From contig NC_062232.1 in the NCBI RefSeq assembly GCF_902686445.1, forward strand, positions 33,064,454-33,128,453: a stretch of DNA of 64,000 nucleotides, written 5' to 3'. This DNA is from Sciurus carolinensis. Its lineage: Eukaryota; Chordata; Mammalia; Rodentia; Sciuridae. Below, in pieces: positions 32,476-40,962 of this stretch. Position numbers and translations under genes: made by a program. Under the pieces are notes generated by a model, which saw nothing but the letters and a program-made list of their open reading frames with translations, did not search any database and was not told the DNA's origin. Within the stretch, counting starts at the first letter, position 1. Each line of letters starts with the position of its first letter.

Positions 32476-32814
32476 CTCCGCAGACCTTTCACATAGAAAT
32501 GCAGAACATCAGTGAACTGCATATGGAATGATCTTTGCCATGGAGTTATCAGATCAGAGAAGCAGCTGTTCTAGATTTGAAGTCACAGCAAAAAGGAAGG
32601 CCACTTCCCCCTAGCCTCCATGACTCCGTTCCTTGAGGACTAGGAGCCCCTCCTCAAAAAGCTTGTGGTCTGGCTGAATGCACAAGTCACAGAATAGGGC
32701 TATACCATGAGTGGCAATAACCACCTGGGTCAGGGAGTACTAGCCAGCCCCCAAGACTTGTCCCCACCCCTTTCTCAGTAAGTGAACTCCCAAGTTTTAC
32801 CTGCGTTCCTGACT
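32476..32814. other. Unique sequence, no gene seen
   Basis: No repeat or gene recognised. Confidence 0.4.
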
Positions 32815-33400
32815 GCCCTGAACAAAGACTACATTTCCCAGCATCCCTTGCAGCTAAGTATGGCCACATGCCTAAACTCTGGCCAATAAGGTTGCAAGAG
32901 GAGGGAGTGTGTACAATGACCAGGAAACGAGGAGCTCAAGAACTGAGGGCTTCTGAGCCCAAATTCCAGCTTGAAAATGCCTCAATTCACATCTTGGCTC
33001 AGCAACTTCCTAGATGTGTGACCTTGCACGAGTTACTTAGCCTCTCTGTGTCTTCCATTGTTTGCAAAACAAGGCTAATAATAGTAAACACTTCGTAGTG
33101 TTACATGAAAATTAAATGTATTTGGCACATGGTTTGCACACAGGAGATGATGCTTAAGGATTTGCTATTACTATTATCGTCCTTATCACTAACCCTAAAG
33201 GAAGGCAGAATATCCTTCTCTTTCCCTTTCTTCCTTCTTCCTGGCTGGAATATAGTCGTGATGGTTGGAGCTGGAGCAGGCATCTTGGTACATGAAATGA
33301 CCTTGGGAACCAAGGCTGCACACGGTGGGCTGAGCTAGTCAGGACCTCTTGGGGAGTCGGGATAGACAGAAGTACCTCCTCAAACCAGTAAGCCAAAAGG
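32815..33400 (+). mobile_element. Ancient LTR-like repeat split by MIR
   Basis: GACTACATTTCCCAGCATCC, CTAAACTCTGGCCAATAAGG, then after a MIR the continuation CCCTAAAGGAAGGCAGAATA, TGATGGTTGGAGCTGGAGCA and GAAATGACCTTGGGAACCAA. I recognise this as an old LTR-type mammalian repeat but do not assign the subfamily. Confidence 0.55.
32940..33185 (+). mobile_element. MIR SINE
   Basis: Near complete forward MIR: GTGTGACCTTGCACGAGTTA, CTTAGCCTCTCTGTGTCTTC, GCAAAACAAGGCTAATAATA, then a TTTGGCACATGGTTTGC equivalent. Confidence 0.85.
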
Positions 33401-33537
33401 AACACCCAGACAACCAGAGTACATTCATTAGCTCTCACAACCCCAGTTCAGAGTCTGTGTGCTCAAAAAGGGAGGAAGCATCTACATAGAGGTAACGACA
33501 GAACAGAAAAAGGGAGACAGTCACTTCAGTCGGTGAG

Positions 33538-33753
33538 TTTCTTTTTCGTTTTTTGTTTTCGTTTTGTTTGTATCGGCACTGGGATTGAACTCTGCCGCAC
33601 TTTACCACTTTGCTACACGCCCAGCCTTTAATTTTATTTTATATTTTTATTTAGAGACAGGATCTTGTTAAGTTGCTTAACACCTCAAACTTGTGATACT
33701 CCTGCCTCAGCGTCCTGAGTCGCTGGGATTAGAGGCGTGCGCTGCTGTGTGGA
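33538..33753 (-). mobile_element. B1-dID SINE
   Basis: Reverse composite with a T-rich tail side and GGCACTGGGATTGAACTCTG, ending GAGTCGCTGGGATTAGAGGC. Diverged. Confidence 0.88.
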
Positions 33754-33777
33754 TACTCTAAAGTAAATGTCGGGAGA

Positions 33778-33987
33778 CCCGGGTGCGGTGGCTCACACCT
33801 GCCATCCCAGCTACTTGGGAGGCTGAGGCACGAGGATCTTGAGTTCAAAACCAGCCTCAGCAACTTAGGAAGCCCTCAGCAACTCAGCAAGACCCTGTCT
33901 CTAAATAAAATACAAAATAGGGCTGGGGATGTGGCTCAGTGGTCAAGTGCCCCTGGGCTCAATCCCTAGTACAAAAAAAAAAAAAAA
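33778..33987 (+). mobile_element. B1-dID SINE
   Basis: Full composite, CCCGGGTGCGGTGGCTCACA to GGCTCAATCCCTAGTAC and a pure A tail. It lies head-to-head with the preceding copy, about 25 bp apart. Confidence 0.95.
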
Positions 33988-34356
33988 GCCAGGAGAGGTT
34001 GTGGACTTGAGCAGGAATGGGGAGCTACTGAAGGTTCATGAGCAGAGGAGTGGCAGGCTAGGAGCAGCTCCTGGGAGCCTGGCTGACAGCAGTAAGAAAT
34101 CAAAGAAAGAGCATGTTGGCAATCGCCGTGGCTCAGTTGCAAGCCCCACCCTTTATCTGGGGCCGCTCCAGTGTCCCCACGCATCCTGAGAAGTCAGTTT
34201 TCCAATCCAGAGTGATGGCCCAGAGGCCCGGCACACACAAGCAACCTGACACCTGTGGCTGAACTGGCCTCTTGAGGCAGGTTTCGCATGTGGGTCTCCT
34301 GGTGTTGGGAACCAAGGGGCTTGCTGGGAACACCACCACCAGGGCTGCAAGGGGAC
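33988..34356. other. Unique sequence, no gene seen
   Basis: No repeat or gene recognised. Confidence 0.4.
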
Positions 34357-34373
34357 AAAAGTGAATCTGCTAG

Positions 34374-34826
34374 ATGAATGGATAAAGAAAATGTGGTACA
34401 GACACACAGTGGAGTATTACTCGGCCATCAAGAAGAATGAAACTGTGGCATTTGCTGGTAAATGGATGGAACTGGAGACTATCATGCTAAGTGAACTAAG
34501 CCAATACCTCCAAAAAACAGACTGAATGTTCTCTGTGATATGCAGATGCTGACTCGCAATTAAGGGTGGAGGAGGGAAGAGCAGAAGTTCCAAGGATTAG
34601 ACAAAAGGAATGAAGGGAAGGGAGGGGGATGGGAATGGGAAAGACAGTGGAATGAATGGGACATCACTTTCCTGTGTTCCTATATGAATACACCACAGTG
34701 AAACTCCACGTCATGCACAACCACAGAATGGGAAGTCATACTCCATGTATGTAGGATATGTCAAAACGCACTCTACTGTCACGTGTCCCTAAAAAGAACA
34801 AATAAATATTAAAACTTCAATTTTAG
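34374..34826 (+). mobile_element. 5'-truncated L1 with intact ORF2 terminus
   Basis: L1 3' end. The last 50 ORF2 codons (DEWIKKMWYRHTVEYYSAIK start; WMELETIMLSELSQ near the end) are open to a TGA stop at 34523-34525, followed by a 300-bp 3' UTR with a GGAGGAGGGAAGAGC purine-rich stretch and an AATAAATATTAAAA tail. Flanked by AAAAGTGAATCTGCTAG (34357-34373) and AAAAGTGGATCTGCTAG (34827-34843), a 17-bp duplication with one difference. Confidence 0.95.
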
Positions 34827-34843
34827 AAAAGTGGATCTGCTAG

Positions 34844-35054
34844 CTCCTGACTTCATACCCCTGCATAGCCTCAACGTTCAGGTCCCTCCCTGGTGACAAA
34901 TGGAATAAAGCAAACCGTTGACAAAAACCGGAAGGGGGCTGTTGCAATGCGCAGTTCAGCTCATGCTTCGAGACGACATTGGGCAAAAGCAGCCAGATAC
35001 AGAGGTGGCTGGCAGCGGCCACCCCTCCACCGTGCAGTTGAAAGGCCACCAATC
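34844..35054. other. Unique sequence, no gene seen
   Basis: No repeat or gene recognised. Confidence 0.4.
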
Positions 35055-35055
35055 A

Positions 35056-35170
35056 GCCAGTGCAGGGGCACGCGCCTGTGGTCCAAGTTACCAGGGAGGA
35101 GGAGGCCAGAGGCTCACTGGAGCTCAGGAGTTCAAGACCAGTGTGGGGAACGGAGCAAGATCCTATCTCC
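35056..35170 (+). mobile_element. Old 7SL-derived SINE (PB1/FLAM-like)
   Basis: GCACGCGCCTGTGGTCCAAG, CACTGGAGCTCAGGAGTTCA and AGACCAGTGTGGGGAACGG resemble the ancestral 7SL monomer (GAGCTCAGGAGTTC form), unlike the squirrel B1 copies around it. No ID part. Confidence 0.6.
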
Positions 35171-35212
35171 AAACCACACCCGTGAAAGCTGGCCATGAAT
35201 TGACAGCACTGG

Positions 35213-35237
35213 GGAATCTTCTGGAATCTTCTGGAAC
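35213..35237. promoter_or_regulatory. Five-unit heat-shock-element-like array
   Basis: Five contiguous alternating pentamers, GGAAT CTTCT GGAAT CTTCT GGAAC, fit nGAAn/nTTCn exactly. HSF1 trimers bind three or more such units. The array is also a 10-bp tandem duplication (2.5 copies), so it may have arisen by slippage. A CpG-rich patch follows about 150 bp downstream. Confidence 0.6.
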
Positions 35238-35384
35238 GCAGGGACGTTCTCTTGATGGACAGCGGCAAGAGAGGTATGGACGTGTCAGACTGCACTCATG
35301 CTGTGGCAGATGCGACTGCATCCACCTGAGAAAAGGAGACGGGCCGCCCTGATGGGTAGGGAGGGTTAAGACCCCAATGGAGCT

Positions 35385-36110
35385 CGTTCTGTTCTCGGGC
35401 CATCCGAGTCCTGCGCAGGCGCAGGCGCCCTCTTGCCAAGCTGCGCGAGGCCTCTCCCCGCTGTGCCTCGGTGCGCACGGCTCTCCTCCGCAGAAATGTG
35501 ATTAGGGGAAACAATGTGTGTGGCCCAGATCACTGGAAGCCACCAGGAAGGCCAGGACCCGGGCAAACTGGGAGGAGATGAGGGGCCCCGGGCCTTGCAA
35601 ACATAAATAAAAAGAAAAAGCAATAAAAAGGCAGGGGCCGGCAAAGGAGGCCGCTGGAAACCCAGCTCGTCTCCCAAGGTCAGAGGATGCCTCCCGAGCA
35701 TGCGCCCGGGGAGAAGGCAGGAACCGCCAAGGGCCACTTCAAAGTGCCCAAAGGCTCCAGCTCCTTTTGTCCCGTGGACTTCGGCCTCGCACTGCTGACT
35801 GCAATCCCGCGGGGTCTCCGACCTCTGCCACTCCTGCCCTGCTTCACCGCCCCCGTGCTCAGTCCTCACCCCACGTTTATGTGTTCAATATGGGGGACAT
35901 TGGACTCACAATATTGCTCAGGTGGCATCTCGCCTTTTCAGTCTTTTCCGTTATGAAAAATCGCTCCAGATCTGTCAAGGCCAGAAAATTGAAATGCCGT
36001 ATATTGACATGCGAGAAGGGTTACTTCCTCAGCAGACCCTGCAGCAAGGATTTGGGTACAGGTGGTCGATTTGAGAGACGGCCCCAGAAATCACGAGTGA
36101 GGGACTGGGG
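35385..36110. promoter_or_regulatory. Candidate CpG-rich regulatory block
   Basis: 35385-35495 carries about 12 CpG in 110 bp and TGCGCAGGCGCA (35412-35423), one mismatch from the NRF1 site. 35500-36110 has no recognised repeat and contains AT-rich words such as ACATAAATAAAAAGAAAAAG. No TATA box or supported exon is visible. Confidence 0.35.
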
Positions 36111-36335
36111 AAGGTGACAGAGCAGGGAAGAAAGCTAATGGTGGGTGCTTTATTGAGTAGGTTCCCCCTGGGGGTGACTGGCTCAATCCTCCTGGGGACC
36201 CTCAAAGAATCTGTGCAGAGCATGCTACTAAACTGCCCCCTTAAGGGACAAGGGAGCTGAGGTAGGTATCTACCCACCTCTAGCCTTCCCTGGGACAGCC
36301 CTGAATGCCCCAGAATCTTACAAGTGCCAACTCCA

Positions 36336-36549
36336 GCCAGAGTGGTGGCACACGCCTGTAGTCCCAGCGGCTCCGGAGGCTGAGGCAGGAGGATGGTGAG
36401 TTCAAAGCCAGCCTCAGCAATTTAGTGAGGCCCCAAGCAACCCAGTGAGACCCTGTCCAAAATAAAGAATAAAAGGGGCTGGGGATGTGGCTCAGTGGTC
36501 AAGGGGCCCTGGGTTCAATCCCCGGTACAAAAAAAAAAAAAAAAGAAAG
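36336..36549 (+). mobile_element. B1-dID SINE
   Basis: Full composite flanked by AAGTGCCAACTCCA (36322-36335) and AAGTGTCAACTCCA (36550-36563). Confidence 0.96.
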
Positions 36550-36563
36550 AAGTGTCAACTCCA

Positions 36564-36869
36564 TCCCTCTCCCACTACCCACAGGCCCGTCATGGTCCTG
36601 AAACCAGAGAGTCCCTCAAGCAGAGATGCAGGAAGCCACTGGCCTGTAAAGGAACAGTCTGCCATGGCCTCCAGCATAGCCCAGCAGGACGCCAACAGCA
36701 CCTGCTACATTTTGTCACCATATAGAGGAGCTACACTCTATTTGCTCCAAGATGCTAAAAGCAACTCCCAAGTTTGTCTACTGCATTGCAAACAACACAA
36801 ACCCAAGTCCAATGAGCGGAGACAAAAAAGAAAAACAAAGAAATTTACCAACTCTTTTAACTGGGGTGT
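36564..36869. other. Unique sequence, no gene seen
   Basis: A forward frame of 142 codons begins inside the upstream SINE and is not credible as a gene. Confidence 0.4.
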
Positions 36870-37260
36870 CCAGGAAAAAAGAATGACTTCAGGTATAGCT
36901 GGATCCAGGGGCTGAAGCGGAGCCAAAACTGCCTTCCTCCATTGCTTGGCTCAACTTGGCTCTGTGAACAGGCCCGTCCACCCGGGTAGCCGCACATTCA
37001 CAGCCTGCCAGGGGAGCAACCCCAGCAGAAAGAGAGTCATGCACCCCATTGGCTCTAGCACAAATGCCCGGTGAAGGTTTAGGTTTACCTGGCTAGAATC
37101 ACATGCCCATCCCTTAACCAATTGCTGTGCTCAGAAGAATAGGACACTCTCATTGGCCAGACCGGAATCACAGGCTCCATTCCTGTGGCCACAATATAGT
37201 GAGATACCATGATTGACAGCCTCGTGGGCTACAAGGAATGGGAAAAGTGCCCCACCCCCC
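36870..37260 (+). repeat. Ancient interspersed repeat, family unassigned
   Basis: AGGTATAGCTGGATCCAGGG, CCCCAGCAGAAAGAGAGTCA, CACATGCCCATCCCTTAACC, CTCATTGGCCAGACCGGAAT are in the order of a known old mammalian repeat that I cannot name with certainty. Confidence 0.45.
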
Positions 37261-37348
37261 AAGAGTACTGACTAAGCAGCAGCAGCCTGTTATCAAATAA
37301 GAAACATAGGTGCAGCACCCCAACAACCAAGTCTCAAATTTAGTTGGG

Positions 37349-37552
37349 TTGTTTTCTTTCTTTGAGATACTGGGATTTGAACCTAGGGCCTCATACATGC
37401 TAGGTGAGCACTCTACCACTGACGTATACCCCTGGCCCTTTTCATTTTGAGACAGGATCTCACTAAATTGCTGAGGATCTCACTATATTACCCAGGCTGG
37501 CCTCAAACTTGCAGTTCTCTTGCCTCAGCCTCCCAAGTCACTGGGATTTAGC
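37349..37552 (-). mobile_element. B1-dID-like SINE, older
   Basis: Reverse ID part (TGGGATTTGAACCTAGGGCC, GTGAGCACTCTACCACTGAC) joined to a B1 head with an internal duplication of CTCACTAAATTGCTGAGGAT type. Confidence 0.8.
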
Positions 37553-37559
37553 TGGGGGT

Positions 37560-37680
37560 TCTTGAGCAAGGGTCTTAACCTCTCTGACCCTCAGTATCCT
37601 CTTCTATAAAATAAGACTAATAATACCTTCCCATGATAAGGTGACATCAGCAATGGAAAACACTTGGCATGCACACCCGA
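37560..37680 (+). mobile_element. MIR fragment
   Basis: TCTTAACCTCTCTGACCCTC, TATCCTCTTCTATAAAATAA, CTAATAATACC fit forward MIR. Confidence 0.7.
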
Positions 37681-37761
37681 AGTGTCATTGACTGCCTCCA
37701 AAACCACACAGCTTCTTTTTCCACCTTCCAGTATCTTGGTAAGCCAGGAAGAAAGGAAAGG

Positions 37762-37836
37762 CAGGGGTGGAGCACCTTCCTTAGCATGTGTGAGGCCCTG
37801 GATTCCATCCCTAGCACACACAGAGAAAGCAAAAAA
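37762..37836 (+). mobile_element. ID SINE remnant
   Basis: CTTAGCATGTGTGAGGCCCT and GGATTCCATCCCTAGCACA, partial. Confidence 0.75.
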
Positions 37837-37838
37837 AA

Positions 37839-38117
37839 TCCCAACAACTCGGGAGGCTGAGGCAGGAGGATCCCAAGCTCGAGGCCAGCCTCAGCAACTT
37901 AGCGAGGTGCTAAGCAACTCAGTGAGACCCTGTCTCTAAATAAAATACAAAATAGGGCTGGGAGGGGCTGCGGAGATAGCTCAGTCGGTAGAGTGCTTGC
38001 CTTGCAAGCGCTAGGCCCTGGGTTCGATCCCCAGCACCGCAAAAAAAAAAAAAAAAAAAAAATCTGGGGATGTGGCTCAGTGGTTAAGTGTCCCTTGGTT
38101 CCACCCATGGTACCAAA
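37839..38117 (+). mobile_element. 5'-truncated B1-dID split by an ID
   Basis: B1-dID starts at ATCCCAACAACTCGGGAGGC, is interrupted after AATAGGGCTGGG (about 37963), and resumes at 38063 with TCTGGGGATGTGGCTCAGTG to ATGGTACC. Confidence 0.9.
37964..38062 (+). mobile_element. ID SINE nested in B1-dID
   Basis: Near-consensus ID: GGGGCTGCGGAGATAGCTCA, GTCGGTAGAGTGCTTGCCTT, GGGTTCGATCCCCAGCACCG and an uninterrupted A22 tail. The A and B box regions look intact. Confidence 0.96.
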
Positions 38118-38199
38118 AGAAAAAGAAAGAACAGAAAAAGAAAAAAAGTATCTGGGGAGTCTTGGAATCTTGCAAATAGCATTTTAAAGGACAAAGAGA

Positions 38200-38690
38200 A
38201 GTTTCTCTGTTGCCACATAATAAATTACCTGAATTTATTGCCCCTCAAAACAACACGTGCTTCATTGTTACCGCTTCTGCTGTTGGGGATTCAGGAGTAG
38301 CAAGACTCAGGAGCGTCGTGGCCCAGGGTCTCTCCTGAGTTCACTCCAGGTGTCCCCTGACCACAGCCTGTAGTCAAGTGACGGTCCCACTGGGGCTGGA
38401 GGAGGGGCCTCTGAGATGGCTCCTTCGCGTGGCTGTGGGCAGGGGGCCAGAGGCCACCTGGGTGTCCTCACCACGTGGCAGCTGGCTTCCGTCCTGAGGG
38501 GAAGAGTGTGAGAGAACAGAGGGACACAGCCTTCCCGGAAAACAAATTGCAGAAGTGGTTTGTCTCAGAAGTGGCCAGACAGGTCACACAGAAGAAATGG
38601 GCGTGGCAGGGTGACGGCGGGTCGGGACAGGGACTGTATTTTCTGCACTGCACATTCGGGTGTCTCCCCTGGTTTGAGCCACCATGACTG
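38200..38690 (-). mobile_element. Possible MLT1-like LTR, decayed
   Basis: GCCACATAATAAATTACCTG, CCCCTCAAAACAACACGTGC and CACGTGGCAGCTGGCTTCCG are suggestive of a reverse MLT1 LTR. Weak. Confidence 0.35.
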
Positions 38691-39059
38691 GAACCTCACA
38701 GGACAAAGGCGGTCAAGCAGCCTGGTGGTCACCCAGAGGTCCCTGCTGGGCCTGGGCTCACAAAGAGCAGTTCCTGTGAGGGGCAGCCACCACGAGGATG
38801 GCACAGTGGGGACACATGGTCCCAGGGACTCCTAAGTGCAGACACCCGGCCAGAACACTGGGGCGCCTGGGCCCCCACTGCTCTCTCCCGACCCTTCTGG
38901 AAAGGAGACAGCCATGAACACGTCCATCTACACAGCCCGCTTCCCATTCGCCCGCGCTATTCCCCCACCTGAACAGAGATGCGTGAGGCAGGCCAGTCAT
39001 TTCCAGATGTCTTACAATTTAACCAAAAGAATCACTAGCTCCCAGTGAGCCATCCCTGG
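38691..39059. other. Unique sequence, no gene seen
   Basis: No repeat or gene recognised. Confidence 0.4.
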
Positions 39060-39235
39060 GGCCAGGCGCTCCGGGCCATCTTCTTGTCCTATCCTCACAA
39101 ATACTCACTAAGGAACTGATATCAGCCCCACTTTCCAGAGCAGGCAACCGAGGCTCAGAGAAGTAAAGTGAGTGGCCCAAAATCACACAGCAAGGCCCTC
39201 CACCTCAGCCATGCCCTTGCACTAAACCATTTCCA
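39060..39235 (-). mobile_element. MIR SINE
   Basis: CCTATCCTCACAAATACTCA, CAACCGAGGCTCAGAGAAGT, GGCCCAAAATCACACAGCAA in reverse MIR order. Confidence 0.75.
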
Positions 39236-39275
39236 TAGTATAGTGTGTGCAGTGTATTAAATAGGGCATGACTTC

Positions 39276-39476
39276 CTTTTTTTATTTTTTATTTTTTCAT
39301 ACCGGGGATTGAGCTCGGGGGTGCTTAACCACTGAGCCACACTTCCAGCCCGCTTTTTATGTTTTATTTTGAGATAGAGTTTCACTAAGTGGCTGAGACT
39401 GGCTTTGAACCCACGATCCTCCTGCCTCAGCCTCCGGAGCTGCTGGGATGACAGGCATGTGCCACAGCACCGGGCA
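39276..39476 (-). mobile_element. B1-dID SINE with TSD
   Basis: Reverse composite flanked by GGCATGACTTC at 39265-39275 and 39477-39487. Confidence 0.96.
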
Positions 39477-39487
39477 GGCATGACTTC

Positions 39488-39764
39488 TTAAACTTTGTCA
39501 CCAAAGGGCCCTAACAGCCTTCTGGAGGACTCAAGTGAGAGCTCCAAGCGGCACGTCAGCAAGCTGGACGTTTCCTTGGCTTTCCATGTTTGGCCCTGAC
39601 ATTCACGCCCATCTGTATTCCATTCCGCAGCAGGCCCTGTGCTTGTTTTAATATAAAAGCACCACTGACAATCACTTAAAATAGATGCTGCAGGAAGCAC
39701 TGCCGCCGGGGATTCAAGTGCCCCATCATCCTTGTGGAGACTGCGGAGTACAGGGTGCTGATGG
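39488..39764. other. Unique sequence, no gene seen
   Basis: No repeat or gene recognised. Confidence 0.4.
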
Positions 39765-39778
39765 AAAACCACAAAAGA

Positions 39779-39987
39779 CCCAGGCGCCGTGCCGCACACC
39801 TGTCATCCCAGCAGCTTGGGAGGCTGAGGCAGGAGGATTGCAAATTCGAGGCCAGCCTCAGCAACTTAGCAAGACCCTAAGCAACTCAGCGAGACCCTGT
39901 CTATCAATAAAATATGAAAAAGGGCTGCGATTGCAGCTTAGTGGTTAAGTATCCCTGGGTTCAATCCCTGGTACCAAAAAAATAAGT
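39779..39987 (+). mobile_element. B1-dID SINE with TSD
   Basis: Composite flanked by AAAACCACAAAAGA (39765-39778) and AAAATCACAAAAGA (39988-40001). The ID part reads GCTGCGATTGCAGCTTAGTG, an altered A box. Confidence 0.95.
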
Positions 39988-40001
39988 AAAATCACAAAAG
40001 A

Positions 40002-40339
40002 GAGCCCCCAACATGTAAGTGCCCCTCCTGTGGCCACAGCCTGAATCTAGCTCACTGCTGGCATGCTTCCTTCTTCTTTGTTGCCCCCCATCCCTGGGAG
40101 ATTCCCAGCGACTCTCATTGAGGCAGGAAAGGGAACGCAACGGACCATGTTGGGGGACCTCCTCTCTCACGTGGTCTCTGCCTCCTCTTCCCCACCACCC
40201 CCACCGAAATGGGTCCAGAGCAGAACTTTGCCCACGTCTAGAATTGAGTGGTCACAGCCACCCCAAAGTGAAGGAGTTAGGGAACAGAGGCCGTGCTGGT
40301 CTCATGACCCGCTCTTATTTGTGGGAACTGCACCTCCAA
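40002..40339. other. Unique sequence, no gene seen
   Basis: No repeat or gene recognised. Confidence 0.4.
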
Positions 40340-40780
40340 AGGGTGGCCTTTGGGTGACATCTGCCATGTTGAGGGCACGCCTGAAGAATTCCACCAATAA
40401 ATGCTGCAGACGCAGACGGAAGACGGTGAGAAGGCTCGCGGATAACCAGGGCTGTTCAGCCCGTTTATTGTTTCTAGAAAACGTGAGAAATCACACGCTT
40501 CCCTTTGGAGGCTTTTACGCGTAACCGAAGCTGCCAATGTCAACTTCTGCAAGGTGTTCGACCTAAAAATAGTATGATCTCTGTGTCATTTGAAAAGCTG
40601 TTTCAAATGACATACTTAAGCCTGGGTTTTCCAACATACATCTCGAGCGCCAAGCCAACGTCGCGTTATTTAGAGACAGAAACGATGAGACCTTCATTTT
40701 CACTAAAATGTTCCCCTTTCTTGTAGGTGAGACTTGCTTGGATTTCTTTCTGGCTGACAAGTCTCCTCTTTGGATCTTGG
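40340..40780. promoter_or_regulatory. Candidate conserved noncoding element
   Basis: Repeat-free block with CCACCAATAAATGCTG, CCCGTTTATTGTTTCTAG, CTAAAAATAGTATG (MEF2-like CTAAAAATAG at 40563) and a perfect inverted repeat with two E-boxes. It ends at a long purine microsatellite. Confidence 0.3.
40584..40612. promoter_or_regulatory. Perfect 12-bp inverted repeat with paired E-boxes
   Basis: Arms TGTCATTTGAAA (40584-40595) and TTTCAAATGACA (40601-40612) around a 5-nt centre. Each arm holds the E-box CATTTG/CAAATG. Confidence 0.85.
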
Positions 40781-40781
40781 T

Positions 40782-40962
40782 GAAGAAGAAGGAGGAGGAG
40801 GAGGAGGAGGAGGAGGAGGAGAGGAAGAAGAGGAAGAGGAAGAAGAAGAAGAAGAAAAGAAGGAGAAGTAGAAGGAAAGAAGGAGAAGGGGGGAGAGGGA
40901 GGGGGAGGGCGAGGAGGAGAAGGAGAAGGACAAGGACAAGGACAAGAACAAGGACAAGGAAG
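40782..40962. repeat. (GAA)n/(GGA)n/(AAGGAC)n purine tract
   Basis: About 180 bp of almost pure purine: GAA, then GGA units, mixed G/A, then AAGGAC units near 40925-40960. Frames across it encode only Glu/Lys/Arg or Ser/Leu/Phe runs and are artefacts. Confidence 0.95.

Noticed and set aside
35366..35869. 167-codon minus open frame in CpG-rich DNA
   Set aside because: GC-rich DNA lacks stops by chance. No homology recognised. A short spliced exon cannot be fully excluded.
37964..38062. tRNA-like sequence with A and B boxes
   Set aside because: It is an ID SINE with a poly-A tail, not a tRNA gene. The same applies to the ID at 58391.
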